In this document: positions 30,646 through 40,810 of the stretch, piece after piece
Layout of the letters: each line of letters opens with the position of its first letter
Numbering within the stretch: the stretch's first letter is position 1
Assembly: GCF_001431465.1 (NCBI RefSeq)
Contig: NZ_LDJJ01000005.1
Location: forward strand, 1-64,000
DNA length: 64,000 bases
DNA from: Stenotrophomonas terrae
Lineage (GTDB): Bacteria > Pseudomonadota > Gammaproteobacteria > Xanthomonadales > Xanthomonadaceae
Direction of reading: 5' to 3'
Made by a program: the position numbers and the translations under genes
Notes under the pieces: generated by a model
The model's database searches: none
What the model was told of the DNA's origin: nothing
What the model saw: only the letters and a program-made list of their open reading frames with translations

Positions 30646-31533
30646 CCCGGCGCGGATACGTATTCACGTATCAAGCCACGTTGGTTTGCGACCTGCCACA
30701 TGGCACCGCAAGCCACGCGGCTACACGGGCGCGCGGCGACGCGCCTGACCAGGCCGGCACCTCGGTTTTGCTGAGGCGCCGGCCAGGCCTATCAGCCTTC
30801 CAGACCCTGCGCCTGTCGGCGCGCTCCTTTACCCAAAGGGGCCTACTGAGCTGATTTACCTCGGAAAAGCCCACCGCCAGACAATCCGGCGGCGCGGGTA
30901 AGCCGCGCGTGCCGGAGGCTTTGAAGCATTGGCGGCATGGCCCTGATGACAGCCATCAACTGCTGCCGCTCGCGCCAGCCTCCCGGGTGCGCTGCGCTTA
31001 CCCGGGCTACCTGGAACCCGGCAGCGCGGGCAGGCAACGCGCTCAGGTGGGCTTCGAAGCATTCGCGGCATAGCCCCGATGGCCGCCGCCCGCCGATGCC
31101 ACATCTGCCAGGTTTCCCCGGACGCGCTGCGCTTACCCGGGCTACGCAGCGCCCGAGCGACCGGAGACGAGGTCTCCACGTACCCGTCGGCGAACAGTCC
31201 TTGGGGTGATTCCACGCATATCCCCGCTGACAGCCCCCCCCCCCCTCTGCGCGTCCGCGCAGGATGAGGAAACACGGCTTTTGCGGCAGAAAACTGTGCC
31301 CTCAAACTGTGAACTCTGTCTTCTGCCGAAATCTCAACAGGCCCTGCGAATTCGTTGATTTTCTGTGCCCTTGCCGCTGCCGCCGGCCCTCATCGCGAAT
31401 ACGGCGACGGCTGGCGATATAGCGGCAACTTAGCTGCTGTTTGGCGCTGATTGGCGTAAGGAATCAACTCAAACCATTACTTACCGATGTAGCTTTCCTT
31501 GACCTGCCCTGCCCCGGACCGCAGGCTTGGGGG
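30646..31533. other. Long gene-free region with palindromes and a C12 tract
   Basis: No convincing gene in about 890 bp. It holds an imperfect palindrome near 30889, a CCCGGGTGCGCTGCGCTTACC element at 30982-31010, a decayed copy at about 31116-31144 and twelve Cs at 31234-31245. The last 240 bp are less GC-rich and probably contain the promoter of the TauE/SafE gene, though I cannot fix its boxes. Confidence 0.7.
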
Positions 31534-32295
31534 ATGGAATTTGGCAGCGAATTTTACTGGTTCATCCTGATCGGCCTGGGCGCACAGCTGGTGGACGGCG
31601 CGCTGGGCATGGCGTTCGGGCTGATTTCGTCCTCGGTATTGCTGAGCATGGGGCTGCCGCCAGCGGCGGTCAGCGCCAGCATTCATACCGCCGAGGTGTT
31701 CACCACGGGCGCGTCCGGGGTCTCGCACTTGGTCGCCGGCAACGTCGACAAGCGGCTGTTCTTCCGGCTGGCGATACCTGGCGCCGTTGGCGGAGCAATC
31801 GGCGCCTATGTGCTGACCCAGCTGCCCGGCGACGTGGTGCGGCCCTTCATCTACCTCTACCTGCTGGTGCTGGCGATCTTCATCCTGGCGCGCGCGGCGG
31901 GCAAGTTCATGGCCAAGCAGGAAGTGAAGCGGGTGCCGGTACTGGGCTTCTTCGCCGGCCTGCTGGACGCCACCGGCGGTGGTGGCTGGGGGCCGGTGGC
32001 CACCTCCACCCTGCTGGCCCGTGGCGGCCAGGCACGCACCACCATCGGCTCGGTCAACGCCGCCGAGTTCATCGTGACCCTGTCGATCTCGGCCACCTTC
32101 CTGCTGTCGATGGGCCTGCAGCACCTGTCCATCGTCGCCGGCCTGTTGGTCGGCGGGATGATGGCCGCGCCGGTGGCGGCGCTGCTGGTGAAGCGGGTCA
32201 AGGAGCGCTGGGTGCTGATCGCCGTCGGCGTGCTGGTGCTGTCGATCAGCCTGTTCCAGATCGGCATGGCAGTGGCGAAGCTGCGCGGAGGGTGA
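31534..32295 (+). CDS. TauE/SafE-family membrane exporter
   Basis: 253 residues with about eight transmembrane helices arranged as two related halves. Family motifs are QLVDGALGMAFGLISSS and GLLDATGGGGWGPVAT, the duplicated Gly-rich signatures. These proteins export sulfite, sulfoacetate or related anions; the substrate here is unknown. ATG 31534 has GGGG upstream. It stands alone between long repeat-rich gaps. Confidence 0.88.
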   Translation: MEFGSEFYWFILIGLGAQLVDGALGMAFGLISSSVLLSMGLPPAAVSASIHTAEVFTTGASGVSHLVAGNVDKRLFFRLAIPGAVGGAIGAYVLTQLPGDVVRPFIYLYLLVLAIFILARAAGKFMAKQEVKRVPVLGFFAGLLDATGGGGWGPVATSTLLARGGQARTTIGSVNAAEFIVTLSISATFLLSMGLQHLSIVAGLLVGGMMAAPVAALLVKRVKERWVLIAVGVLVLSISLFQIGMAVAKLRGG

Positions 32296-32337
32296 GGCAA
32301 GGGCGCTGGCCGCCTAGCAAGCCGGGGACTTCCGGAG

Positions 32338-32560
32338 CCCCTCTCCCGTCTACGGGAGAGGGGTTGGGGTGAGGGCAGCTTTTGACTTTGTTTTTAAGGC
32401 CTTAAAAGCTCCCCTCATCCGCCCTCCGGGCACCTTCTCCCGCTAGCGGGAGAAGGGAGATTCCCACATGCCTGCAATCTGATAGCCCCTCTCCCGTTTA
32501 CGGGAGAGGGGTTGGGGTGAGGGCAGCTTTTGACCTTGCCTTAGAGCCGCAAAAGCTCCC
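32338..32560. repeat. Three CCCTCTCCC..GGGAGAGGGG palindromes in the 330-bp convergent gap
   Basis: Two forward copies (32338-32377 and 32485-32525) end in GGTTGGGGTGAGGGCAGCTTTTGAC. An inverted relative lies at about 32411-32460 (CCCTCATCCGCCCTCCGGGC, then TTCTCCCGCTAGCGGGAGAAG). Each is a strong hairpin. The rest of the gap (to 32625) shows nothing else. Confidence 0.85.
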
Positions 32561-32625
32561 ATCAGCCCACCAGACACCGCGCCCCGCAGAGCACCCGGAA
32601 GAAGGGGGCCTGGCTCCGCTTCAGA

Positions 32626-33348
32626 TCAGTTCGGCAGCGGCTTGCCGCCGCGGCCTGGGCAGCCCCAGTTGAGGATCGGCGTGCCGGCCGGCAATACCTT
32701 GCCGAAGTACGCCACCCGCGAATGCTTGGGGTTCACCACCACCGGCGCCTTGGCGGCCTGCAGCAGCGGCAGGTCGGCGGTGCTGTCGGAGTAGGCTATC
32801 GCGATGTCGCCATAGCCACGCTCGCGCAGCATGCGCATCTTCTCTTCGTTGTGGCAGTGGCGGGTGGCGCCCATCGCGCCGAGCCGTGGGCCAACCTCGC
32901 TGCCGATCACCGGCACGCCCTGCTCGGCCACGAAGGCGAGAATGGCGCGGGCCAGCTCCGGCGGTGCGCCGGTGGCCACGATCACCCGGTCACCGGCACG
33001 GCGGTGCGCGGCAAATACCTGCAGCGCATGCGGCAGCAGGTGCTGGCGGATCTGCGGCTCGTGCTTGAGCACGTACTGGTCGATCACCTTGTTGAAGTCG
33101 CGCGCCTGATGCAGGCCGAAGGTGGCGATCCAGACATAGCCGGAAATACCGAAACGGCGGGTCGGCAACAGCGCCACCAGCGGCCCCAGCAAAGGCGTGG
33201 CAAGGATGGCCGCCAGCAGCCGCAGCGGATTACGCTTGATCAGCCAGGCGAACAGGTGGCTGCCGGAATCACCGTCATACAACGTGTGATCGAAGTCGAA
33301 GACGACCAGCTGCGCGTCGTCGCGGGGGGTCGGATAGGGCTCAGTCAT
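32626..33348 (-). CDS. HAD-superfamily IB phosphatase
   Basis: 240 residues. The catalytic start motif is [14 protein letters not shown] (nucleophile Asp, then DxT). Motif II is VIVATGA. Motif III/IV with Lys is NEEKMRML and [12 protein letters not shown]. It resembles SerB/ phosphatidylglycerophosphatase-C type IB members; the substrate is not clear. Its ATG overlaps the trpC stop by 4 bases, so it is translated with trpC. Confidence 0.87.
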   Translation of the reverse strand: MTEPYPTPRDDAQLVVFDFDHTLYDGDSGSHLFAWLIKRNPLRLLAAILATPLLGPLVALLPTRRFGISGYVWIATFGLHQARDFNKVIDQYVLKHEPQIRQHLLPHALQVFAAHRRAGDRVIVATGAPPELARAILAFVAEQGVPVIGSEVGPRLGAMGATRHCHNEEKMRMLRERGYGDIAIAYSDSTADLPLLQAAKAPVVVNPKHSRVAYFGKVLPAGTPILNWGCPGRGGKPLPN

Positions 33349-34139
33349 GCGGGGAAGAATAGCTGACGCAGGCCCTCACCTGGCTCTTCAACGCGCATGA
33401 AGGTCTCACCGACCAGGAAGGCGTTGACGCCCGCATCGCGCATCAGCTTGACGTCGGCCGGGCCCATGATGCCGCTCTCGGTGACCAGCAGGCGGTCACG
33501 CGGCACCGCGTCCTTCATCGACAAGGTGTTGTCCAGCGACACCTCGAAGGTACGCAGATTGCGGTTGTTGATGCCGACCAGCGGCACCGGCACCTGGATG
33601 GCGCGTTCCAGTTCGTCGATGTCGTGCACTTCCACCAGCACGTCCATGCCCAGCTGCATGGCCAGATCGGACAGCTCGGCCAACTGCCGGTCGTCCAGTG
33701 CCGAGACGATCAGCAGGATGCAGTCGGCGCCGAGTACGCGCGCCTCCACCACCTGGTAGGGATCAATCACGAAATCCTTGCGCAGCACCGGCAGCGTGCA
33801 GGCCTCGCGTGCCTGCCGCAGGTACAGGTCGGCGCCCTGGAAGAAGTCGACATCGGTCAGCACCGACAGGCAGCTGGCGCCGCCCAGTTCGTAGCTCACC
33901 GCGATATCGGCCGGGTGGAAATCCGGGCGGATCACACCCTTGGACGGGCTGGCCTTCTTGACCTCGGCGATCACCGCCGGGTCGCCATTGGCAATGGCCG
34001 CGTTCAGCGCGTTGGCGAAGCCGCGCACCGGTGAGGCGTCGGCCACGCGCGCCTGCAACTCGGCCAGCGACACGCGACTGCGGCGCTCGGCGACCTCCTG
34101 CACTTTGCGGGCGAGGATGGTGTTGAGGATGTCGCTCAT
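33345..34139 (-). CDS. trpC: Indole-3-glycerol phosphate synthase
   Basis: 264 residues, a monofunctional TIM barrel making indole-3-glycerol phosphate, the fourth Trp step. Key segments are [18 protein letters not shown] (Glu-Lys and phosphate site), [37 protein letters not shown] and VTESGIMG. trpF is not fused. It follows trpD after 50 bp. Confidence 0.96.
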   Translation of the reverse strand: MSDILNTILARKVQEVAERRSRVSLAELQARVADASPVRGFANALNAAIANGDPAVIAEVKKASPSKGVIRPDFHPADIAVSYELGGASCLSVLTDVDFFQGADLYLRQAREACTLPVLRKDFVIDPYQVVEARVLGADCILLIVSALDDRQLAELSDLAMQLGMDVLVEVHDIDELERAIQVPVPLVGINNRNLRTFEVSLDNTLSMKDAVPRDRLLVTESGIMGPADVKLMRDAGVNAFLVGETFMRVEEPGEGLRQLFFPA

Positions 34140-34189
34140 GGATCTGCTTCCTGGAAGACGGGCGCTGCGGACGCGGGGTATCGGGATTA

Positions 34190-35227
34190 TCAGGGATTGC
34201 CGGCCAGCACGCGGCTGGCCTGGACGTATTGCTGCATGCGCGCACGCGCACTGCCATCGGCAATGACCGCGCGGGCGCGGGCCAAGCCATCGGCGATGCT
34301 GTCGGCCACGCCGGCCACATACAGCGCGGCGCCGGCATTAAGGGCGACGATATCGTTGGCCGGGCCCGGCTGGTTGTCCAGCACCGCGCGCAGCATGGCG
34401 ATGGATTCCTCTGGATTCTCGACCTTGAGGTTGCGGCTGGCCGACATGGCGATGCCGAAATCCTCGGGATGGATTTCGTACTCACGTACCTTGCCATCGC
34501 GCAGCTCGCCGACCAGGGTGCCGGCGCCCAGCGAAATCTCATCCATGTTGTCGCGGCCCCACACCACCAGCGCACGCTCGGCACCCAGCTCGCGCAGCAC
34601 GCGCGCCTGGATACCGACCAGATCCGGGTGGAATACGCCCATCAGGATGTTGGTGGCGCCCACCGGATTGGTCAGCGGGCCGAGGATATTGAAGATGGTG
34701 CGCACGCCCATTTCACGGCGTACCGGCGCAACCACCTTCATCGCCGGGTGGTGCATCGGCGCGAACATGAAACCGATGCCGGTCTGCTCGATGGCGCGGG
34801 CTACCTGTGCGGGCTGCAGCTCGATCACCGCACCCAGGGCTTCCACCGCATCGGCGCTGCCGGACTTGGAGGAGACACTGCGGTTGCCATGCTTGGCCAC
34901 TTTGGCGCCGGCAGCGGCCACCACGAACATCGAGCAGGTGGAGATGTTGAAGGTATGCGAGCCGTCGCCACCGGTGCCGACGATATCGACCAGATGGGTC
35001 TTGTCGGCCACCTGCACCGGCAGCGCGAATTCGCGCATCACCGTTGCCGCGCCGGCAATCTCGCCCACGGTTTCCTTCTTGACCCGCAGGCCGGTGAGGA
35101 TGGCCGAGGTCATGGTCGGCGAGATTTCGCCGCGCATGATCTGCCGCATCAGATCGACCATCTCGTCGAAGAAGATCTCGCGGTGCTCGATGGTGCGTTG
35201 CAGGGCTTCCTGCGCAGTGATGGTCAT
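34190..35227 (-). CDS. trpD: Anthranilate phosphoribosyltransferase
   Basis: A 345-residue enzyme adding PRPP ribose to anthranilate. Family motifs: [18 protein letters not shown] (PRPP loop), [31 protein letters not shown] and [16 protein letters not shown] 35227 gives standard length. It is 14 bp after a DUF1543 gene and upstream of trpC. Confidence 0.97.
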   Translation of the reverse strand: MTITAQEALQRTIEHREIFFDEMVDLMRQIMRGEISPTMTSAILTGLRVKKETVGEIAGAATVMREFALPVQVADKTHLVDIVGTGGDGSHTFNISTCSMFVVAAAGAKVAKHGNRSVSSKSGSADAVEALGAVIELQPAQVARAIEQTGIGFMFAPMHHPAMKVVAPVRREMGVRTIFNILGPLTNPVGATNILMGVFHPDLVGIQARVLRELGAERALVVWGRDNMDEISLGAGTLVGELRDGKVREYEIHPEDFGIAMSASRNLKVENPEESIAMLRAVLDNQPGPANDIVALNAGAALYVAGVADSIADGLARARAVIADGSARARMQQYVQASRVLAGNP

Positions 35228-35241
35228 GACAACTCCAAAAA

Positions 35242-35760
35242 TCAGGAAATAACGATGTAATCGCTTTGGCTGTGGATGCCGGCGTGTGCGCCAGCGCGCA
35301 GCTGCACATGCAGGCCACCGATCGGCCCGACCGGCAGGCAGCTGTCCACTTCCAGCAGCGCATCGCGGTGCGGCTTGATCCACTGCGCTTGCGCCTGCGC
35401 CTGCGCCAGCGCCTTGCGCTTGGCCTCGGCTGCGTCGGCAGCAACCACCAGCAGATAGCTGTGCGCCTCGCCGAACTCGCCTTCGACATAGCCGCCGAGA
35501 TTGACGAAGAACAGCGTCTGAGCATCGGCAGCGGGTGCGACCTGCGACAGGCGCACCTGCCAGTCCTCGACGCCATCCACCGCCATCCACGAATCCAGAT
35601 GCAGGCCGGCAGCCTCGCCGAACCATTGCTCGCGCAGCTGCGGATAGGTCTGTTCGATCGTGGGGCCAATTGCGAACACCACGTCGTGCACTTCGGTATT
35701 GGCACGCGGGTGGCGACCACCGAGCATGACCACGAACAGACGGAGATTCTCCAGGCTCAT
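35242..35760 (-). CDS. DUF1543 protein
   Basis: 172 residues of an uncharacterised cytosolic family ([36 protein letters not shown]). It overlaps the LysE-type gene by 4 bases and precedes trpD, so it lies inside the Trp block without a known role there. Confidence 0.8.
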   Translation of the reverse strand: MSLENLRLFVVMLGGRHPRANTEVHDVVFAIGPTIEQTYPQLREQWFGEAAGLHLDSWMAVDGVEDWQVRLSQVAPAADAQTLFFVNLGGYVEGEFGEAHSYLLVVAADAAEAKRKALAQAQAQAQWIKPHRDALLEVDSCLPVGPIGGLHVQLRAGAHAGIHSQSDYIVIS

Positions 35761-36407
35761 GCCACAGGCCTCGCGGTAAGGGCCAGGCGCAGGCCAAAGC
35801 CGATGAAAAGAACGCCAGCCAGCTTGTCCAGCCACTGCAGGCCACGCGCGGCCCAACGGCTGCTGCGCACGCGATCGGCAGCCAGCACGTAGGCCGCGTT
35901 GATCGGCAGCGCGTTGACCATGAATACCAAGCCCAGCAGCGCGAACGCCAACGGCTTGTTCTGCACCGACGGCGCGATGAACTGGGGCAGGAAGGCGAGG
36001 AAGAACAGCACCACCTTCGGGTTCAGCACATTGGTCAGGAAGCCACCGGCAAACACCTGCCAGAACGAGCCGGCGCTGCCGCTGCTGGCGGCGATATCGG
36101 CCTGCAGGGTCGAGTCACCGGTAGCACGCAGCAGGCGCACACCTACCCACAACAGATAGGCCGCGCCAATCCACTTGATCACCGTGAACAGCGTGGCCGA
36201 GGTCGCCAGCAACACGCCCAGCCCCAACGAGGCCAACGCCACATGCACCAGGCAACCGGCGCTGATACCGGCAATGGCGGCAAAACCGGCGCGGCGGCCA
36301 CCGCGCAGCGCGCGGCTGATGATGTACAGCACATCCGGGCCCGGCGTCAGGTTCAACAACCAGCCGGCCAGCATGAACAGCAGCAGCTGGCTCGGCTCGA
36401 TCAACAT
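35757..36407 (-). CDS. LysE/RhtB-family amino-acid exporter
   Basis: 216 residues with about six helices. The N-terminus [26 protein letters not shown] and [14 protein letters not shown] are family hallmarks. Exports amino acids such as threonine or homoserine in known members. It overlaps trpG by 7 bases; sitting between trpG and trpD suggests a link to aromatic amino-acid balance, but this is inference. Confidence 0.88.
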   Translation of the reverse strand: MLIEPSQLLLFMLAGWLLNLTPGPDVLYIISRALRGGRRAGFAAIAGISAGCLVHVALASLGLGVLLATSATLFTVIKWIGAAYLLWVGVRLLRATGDSTLQADIAASSGSAGSFWQVFAGGFLTNVLNPKVVLFFLAFLPQFIAPSVQNKPLAFALLGLVFMVNALPINAAYVLAADRVRSSRWAARGLQWLDKLAGVLFIGFGLRLALTARPVA

Positions 36408-36985
36408 GTGCGATCCAGGAAGTTTTTCATCAGCGCGTGGCCGTGCTGGGTGAGGATGGATTCGGGGTGGAACTGCACACCTTCGACTGGATACTCACGG
36501 TGGCGCAGACCCATGATTTCTTCCATCGAGCCATCCGGATTCTCAGTCCAGGCAGTAATTTCCAGCACCGATGGCAAGGTGTTCTTGTCCACCACCAGCG
36601 AGTGGTAACGGGTGGCCTCGTAGCGGTCCGGCAGACCGGCAAACACACCCTTGCCTTCATGGCGGATAGGCGAGGTCTTGCCGTGCATGATGTTGCTGGC
36701 GCGGATCACATCACCGCCATAGACCTGGCCGATGCCCTGGTGGCCCAGGCACACGCCGAACAGCGGAATCGTCGGGCCCAGCTGGCGGATCACCTCCAGC
36801 GACACACCGGCTTCGTTCGGCGTTTTCGGGCCGGGCGACACCACGATGTGCGAAGGCTGCAGCGCGGCGATTTCAGCGACGCTCATCGCGTCATTGCGCA
36901 CCACCTTGACCTCGGCACCCAGCATCTGCAGGTATTGCACGAGGTTGAAGGTGAAGCTGTCGTAGTTGTCGATCATCAGCAGCAT
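36401..36985 (-). CDS. trpG: Anthranilate synthase glutamine amidotransferase subunit
   Basis: A 194-residue class-I glutaminase feeding ammonia to TrpE. The catalytic triad is Cys79 in GVCLGHQ, His173 and Glu175 in QFHPES. It is separated from trpE by one unrelated gene, whereas in most relatives trpE-trpG are adjacent. Confidence 0.95.
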   Translation of the reverse strand: MLLMIDNYDSFTFNLVQYLQMLGAEVKVVRNDAMSVAEIAALQPSHIVVSPGPKTPNEAGVSLEVIRQLGPTIPLFGVCLGHQGIGQVYGGDVIRASNIMHGKTSPIRHEGKGVFAGLPDRYEATRYHSLVVDKNTLPSVLEITAWTENPDGSMEEIMGLRHREYPVEGVQFHPESILTQHGHALMKNFLDRTC

Positions 36986-36998
36986 GGTTGTTCTCTCT

Positions 36999-37757
36999 TC
37001 ATTGTCGTGTGCCCGCCAGCTCTACGCCGACGCCTGCAATCAGCTGCCATTCCCCGTCCCAGCGCGCGTATCCGGGCATCGCATAATCGGCATCCGCAGT
37101 CACCGAGCCAATTCCAAACCTCGCCATGTCTGCAACCGAAACCGTCCAGTTGCATGCACAACCCTGATCCTGGCCAAGAATCGTGATCCGGGGATCAACC
37201 CCGAGCTTTGTATAGAACGCAGCCTGTTCCGATAGCGCGCGTCGAAACCACTTCTTTGCAGTCCTCTGTATGGACCATCGCTCCAGCCAGTTCGGCGGCC
37301 GACCAAGTTGCCGCTCAATGCCCGAGTAGTTGAAGTCCTTCAGAAGATTCTTCTGCAGCAGAGATCCATGCCAGAGCACCAACGCACCTCTTTCCACGGT
37401 CTTCCGGTTGCCCGCAGGGAATACATAATTCGCGCAGGAGGACATGCAGATGTCGCCGACCACACGCACATCCATCCCGCGGTCGTGGATCATTCCACCC
37501 AACGCCATTCCTGCCTCGACATCGCCGCCACCGGATCGAATTGCGAACTCCATCAGTGAGTCGTCTGCGTCAAGCAATACGCGCACCCTGTCAACGGAAG
37601 CAGGCGATATAAGTCCATCGAAATGGATGACCGCGCCCTCCGCATGAATCACCGCAGGTGGCTCCACTTCGTTGTCTTCGGCTTCCTGTGCTGATGCAAC
37701 AGCCGCCAATCCCATCGCTCCTACAACCAGGATGGAACGCAGGCCGTTGGCAATCAT
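36999..37757 (-). CDS. Periplasmic ClpP/crotonase-fold protein of unknown role
   Basis: 252 residues. A signal peptide ([23 protein letters not shown], cut before QEAED) precedes a ClpP-like fold: [18 protein letters not shown], then [16 protein letters not shown] where Ser is the probable nucleophile, and LVLWHGS with a possible catalytic His. GAGGTG lies before ATG 37757. It separates trpE and trpG, and sampled GC is near 55%, clearly below its neighbours. No specific family is recognised. Likely acquired. Confidence 0.72.
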   Translation of the reverse strand: MIANGLRSILVVGAMGLAAVASAQEAEDNEVEPPAVIHAEGAVIHFDGLISPASVDRVRVLLDADDSLMEFAIRSGGGDVEAGMALGGMIHDRGMDVRVVGDICMSSCANYVFPAGNRKTVERGALVLWHGSLLQKNLLKDFNYSGIERQLGRPPNWLERWSIQRTAKKWFRRALSEQAAFYTKLGVDPRITILGQDQGCACNWTVSVADMARFGIGSVTADADYAMPGYARWDGEWQLIAGVGVELAGTRQ

Positions 37758-37767
37758 GGCTTTCACC

Positions 37768-39258
37768 TCACAGCCCCTTCGCCGCCTGCGCCACCGCACG
37801 GAACAACGCGCGGCCCTTGTTCATGGTTTCCTGCCATTCGGCATCGGGGTCGGAGTCGTAGACCACGCCGCCGCCGGCCTGCACGTATAGGTAACCGTCC
37901 TGGATCACCGCAGTGCGAATCGCGATGGCGGTGTCGGCATCGCCGTTCCAGCCGATGTAACCGACCGCGCCGGAATAGACGTTGCGCTTGACCGGCTCCA
38001 GCTCGCGGATGATTTCCAGCGCGCGGATCTTCGGCGCACCGCTGACGGTGCCGGCCGGGAAGGTCGCGCGCATCACGTCGCTATAGCTCAGGCCGGCCTT
38101 CAAGGTGCCGGTGACTTCGCTAACGATGTGCATGACGTGGCTGTAGCGTTCGATCACGAACTGCTCGCCGACCTTGACCGAACCCGGCTCGGCAACGCGG
38201 CCGACATCGTTGCGGCCCAGGTCGATCAGCATCACGTGCTCGGCACGTTCCTTGGGATCGGCCAGCAATTCAACTTCCAGTGCCTTGTCCAGCTCCGGCG
38301 TGGCGCCGCGCGGGCGGGTGCCGGCGATGGGACGCACGGTGACGATGCCATCGCGCAGGCGCGCCAGGATTTCCGGCGAGGAGCCGACCACCTGGGTGCC
38401 GCCGACATCGATGAAATACATGTACGGCGACGGGTTCAACGCACGCAGCGCGCGGTAGACGTCGATCGGCCGCGCGCGGAACGGCACGCGCAGGCGCTGG
38501 CTCGGCACCACCTGGAAGATGTCGCCGGCGCGCACGTATTCCTGCGCCTTGCGCACCACCGCGTGGTATTCCTCGCGGGTGAAGGACGACTGGAAATCCT
38601 GCTCGTCGATGGCGTCAGATACCTGCGACTGCGGGTAACCGGCACCGCCCTGGCGCAGGCGATGGGCCAGCTCGTCGAGGCGGCGGTTGGCCCGCGCCCA
38701 GGCCTGCGGCTGCGCCGGGTCGGCGTGCACGATCAGGTAGAGACGGCCCTTGAGGTTGTCGAACACTGCCAGCTCTTCGGACAGCATCAGCAGGATGTCG
38801 GGCGTACCCAGTTCATCGGGCTTTTCGCCCGCGCCCAGGTGCGGTTCGATGTACTGGATGCACTCAAAGCCAAACCAGCCGACCAGGCCGCCGGTAAAGC
38901 CCGGCAGGCCATCGAGCTGCGGCACCGAATACTGCTTGCGCAGCACTTCCACTTCGGCCAGCGGGTCAGCCACTTCACGACGCTCGACCACTTCGCCCAG
39001 CTCGCTGACTTCCAGCGTATGCCCGCGGAAGCTGTAGATGCGGCGCGCCGGCATGCCGATGATGGAATAGCGCCCGAAGCGTTCGCCGCCTTCGACCGAT
39101 TCAAACAGATAGGTATACGGACCGTCGGCGAGCTTCAGATAGACCGAAAGCGGCGTGTCCAGGTCGGACAGCACTTCGCGGACGACGGGTACGAAATTAT
39201 GCGGGTGTGCGGTGTGGCCTTCAGCGGCCAGCTGCTGGAACTGCTCTTGCGTGATCAA
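37768..39258 (-). CDS. trpE: Anthranilate synthase component I
   Basis: A 496-residue chorismate-using enzyme that with TrpG makes anthranilate, the committed Trp step. Features: VYLKLADGPYTYLFESVEGGERFGRYS (feedback Trp site region), PSPYMYFIDVGGTQVVGSSPE, RPIAGTRPRG, HVMLIDLGRND and AVGYIGWNGD. TTG 39258 gives the family N-terminus LITQEQFQQL with AAGGAAAG upstream; the frame stays open 16 codons further. A Trp-rich frame overlaps its start. Confidence 0.95.
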   Translation of the reverse strand: MITQEQFQQLAAEGHTAHPHNFVPVVREVLSDLDTPLSVYLKLADGPYTYLFESVEGGERFGRYSIIGMPARRIYSFRGHTLEVSELGEVVERREVADPLAEVEVLRKQYSVPQLDGLPGFTGGLVGWFGFECIQYIEPHLGAGEKPDELGTPDILLMLSEELAVFDNLKGRLYLIVHADPAQPQAWARANRRLDELAHRLRQGGAGYPQSQVSDAIDEQDFQSSFTREEYHAVVRKAQEYVRAGDIFQVVPSQRLRVPFRARPIDVYRALRALNPSPYMYFIDVGGTQVVGSSPEILARLRDGIVTVRPIAGTRPRGATPELDKALEVELLADPKERAEHVMLIDLGRNDVGRVAEPGSVKVGEQFVIERYSHVMHIVSEVTGTLKAGLSYSDVMRATFPAGTVSGAPKIRALEIIRELEPVKRNVYSGAVGYIGWNGDADTAIAIRTAVIQDGYLYVQAGGGVVYDSDPDAEWQETMNKGRALFRAVAQAAKGL

Positions 39259-39370
39259 GACGGCTTTCCTTCCGGGAATCGACGGTGGCGGTACGGACGA
39301 CGGCAACGGGCCACCATCGCCACCAGCGGCGAGCGGAAGAAAGGGAACGCTTGGTCGTCAGAATGGGCAC
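39221..39370 (-). CDS. Possible Trp-rich leader peptide overlapping trpE
   Basis: A 49-codon frame starting at GTG 39370 has codons 16-20 TGG TGG CGA TGG TGG (39311-39325) and runs past the trpE start, ending at TGA 39221. The Trp cluster directly upstream of trpE suggests leader-peptide control. But no terminator hairpin fits between the Trp codons and trpE, and the ribosome-binding site is weak, so it may be chance. Confidence 0.3.
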   Translation of the reverse strand: MPILTTKRSLSSARRWWRWWPVAVVRTATVDSRKESRLDHARAVPAAGR

Positions 39371-39443
39371 CGCCCAACTTTACCGCAAGATCGGCGCCCG
39401 GTGTGCATCCGCAACATGATCAGATGCTTGCAGCAGCAACGAT

Positions 39444-40373
39444 TCAGCCGCCCAGCAGCGGGCTGTCGGCCGGCAGATGCAGGCGCACCCGGCCCGCCAC
39501 GCACTGGATATGGAAGCGCCGGGCCTGCATCGGCTCGCCGTCCAGATTCAGCGTCATCGGCTGCTCGGCCTCGATCCATACCTCCCCCAGCCGCGCCCGT
39601 TCAGCCACCTGCTCCAGCGCGGCGTGCTTGCCTTCGCTGAACAAGGTGCCCAGGGTCGACATGACTTCGCCGGACAGCTCCGGCACCACGGTGAGGTCCA
39701 GTTGGCCGTCATCGAGCAGCGCATCCGGGCACAGCTGCTGGCCACCGCCGGCCTGGCGGCCATTGCCGATGCCCAACGCGATGAAGCCACCCTGCCAGTC
39801 GAAACCCTCGCCATGGATATGCGCCTGAATCGGCTCGATCTTGCCCAGTTTGGCCACACCGGTGAGGACATAAGCCAGGCCACCGAGCATTTTCTTCAGA
39901 CCGTCGTGGGTCTCCACCGTCACCTCGGTACCGAAGCCGCCGCTGGCCAGATTGGCGCACCAGTGCACCTTGCCGTCGCCTTCAACGCGCAGCAGATCGA
40001 TCAGCCGCGCCGGCGCCCAGCCTGGCAGCTGCAAGGCCGCCAGTGGCTCGAGTGGAATACCGGCGGCGCTGGCGAAGTCGTTGGCGGTGCCCAGTGGCAA
40101 CAGCGCAAGCGCGGGCAGTTGCGCGGCGTCCTGGCCGGTATGCGCCATGGCCTCGGCCACTTCGCTCAGGGTGCCGTCGCCGCCACCGGCAATCAGCAAC
40201 GGCGCCTGCGCGGCTACTGCCTCGCGCACATAACATTCCGCATCCCCGCCCTCCCAGGTCACCCGTACCCGCAACTCCTGTCCCTGCCCTCGCAGCTGCG
40301 TCACCGCTTCACGCACGGCATCGTCGCCAGCGGATTTACCGTTGAGTATCAGGAACCAGGGCGCTGCTCGCAT
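39444..40373 (-). CDS. yegS: YegS-like lipid kinase
   Basis: 309 residues of the DAGK-catalytic fold. The start [14 protein letters not shown], the ATP site [16 protein letters not shown] and PLGTANDFA are characteristic. A C-terminal beta domain ends VRLHLPAD. YegS phosphorylates phosphatidylglycerol-type lipids in vitro; the native substrate is unclear. ATG 40373 follows the family start. Monocistronic and divergent from the RNA candidate at 40450. Confidence 0.9.
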   Translation of the reverse strand: MRAAPWFLILNGKSAGDDAVREAVTQLRGQGQELRVRVTWEGGDAECYVREAVAAQAPLLIAGGGDGTLSEVAEAMAHTGQDAAQLPALALLPLGTANDFASAAGIPLEPLAALQLPGWAPARLIDLLRVEGDGKVHWCANLASGGFGTEVTVETHDGLKKMLGGLAYVLTGVAKLGKIEPIQAHIHGEGFDWQGGFIALGIGNGRQAGGGQQLCPDALLDDGQLDLTVVPELSGEVMSTLGTLFSEGKHAALEQVAERARLGEVWIEAEQPMTLNLDGEPMQARRFHIQCVAGRVRLHLPADSPLLGG

Positions 40374-40449
40374 GCGGGTCTCCAGCAAAGGCGCGCAGCC
40401 TAGCAAGTGGTCCGCTGCACGCAGGTGAATGTCACCTCGTTGTCACAGC

Positions 40450-40551
40450 GCATCTGGAGAATGAAAGGCCATAGCAAGGACGACGGATGGAGGCAGGATC
40501 AGCCTCCCACATCATTCCCCGGCCGCAACGGCAACGTTGCGGCTTTTTTTT
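40450..40551 (+). ncRNA. Candidate small RNA with GGA motifs (RsmA-sequestering type)
   Basis: A gene-free segment of about 100 nt ending in a perfect terminator. It holds five GGA motifs (40456, 40478, 40485, 40489, 40496). The last lies in a hairpin loop: stem GGAGGC (40489-40494), loop AGGATCA, stem GCCTCC (40502-40507). GGA in a loop is the RsmA/CsrA-binding signature. TTGTCA at 40440 could be a -35, but I see no clear -10, so the 5' end is a guess. Five motifs in 43 bp is far denser than usual here. Confidence 0.5.
40522..40551 (+). terminator. Orphan Rho-independent terminator
   Basis: GCCGCAACG - GCAA - CGTTGCGGC, 9-bp stem, then eight Ts. No protein gene precedes it on this strand, so it implies a short RNA. 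Confidence 0.88.
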
Positions 40552-40560
40552 GTTTTACCT

Positions 40561-40809
40561 GTAGTGCCGAGCCATGCTCGGCTGGAGCATTACCGGGAAT
40601 TTTCAAAGATCACAGGTGAAGCCCCTGCCGAGCATGGCTCGGCACTACCTGCTCCCTCCCTTTTGCGCAGCAAAGGGGAGGGCTGGGGAGGGGTGAGCTC
40701 TTGGCTGGCTGATTTGGTACGTGCTTCGCGGCTCACGCCGCTCCTACAAAAAAAAGCCGGCGCTGGATTGCTGTGCCAAACGCCTCTGCCGAGCATGGCT
40801 CGGCACTAC
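40561..40809. repeat. SMAG cluster with other palindromes
   Basis: A forward SMAG (40561-40584) and inverted copies at 40625-40648 and 40786-40809 are present. Between them are a CCCTCCCTTTTGCGCAGC..GGGGAGGG palindrome (40654-40697) and a GCGGCTCACGCCGCTCC element (about 40727-40748). The last SMAG ends 1 bp before the GNAT stop codon. Confidence 0.9.
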
Positions 40810-40810
40810 C

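Noticed and set aside
39221..39370. Classical trp attenuator with terminator
   Set aside because: No terminator hairpin with a T-run fits between the Trp codons and trpE; kept only as a possible leader frame.
38128..39828. 566-codon frame opposite trpE
   Set aside because: Shadow frame of GC-rich coding sequence.
40407..40619. 70-codon protein gene over the GGA-rich RNA
   Set aside because: The frame runs through the terminator and into a SMAG repeat, and its composition is not gene-like.
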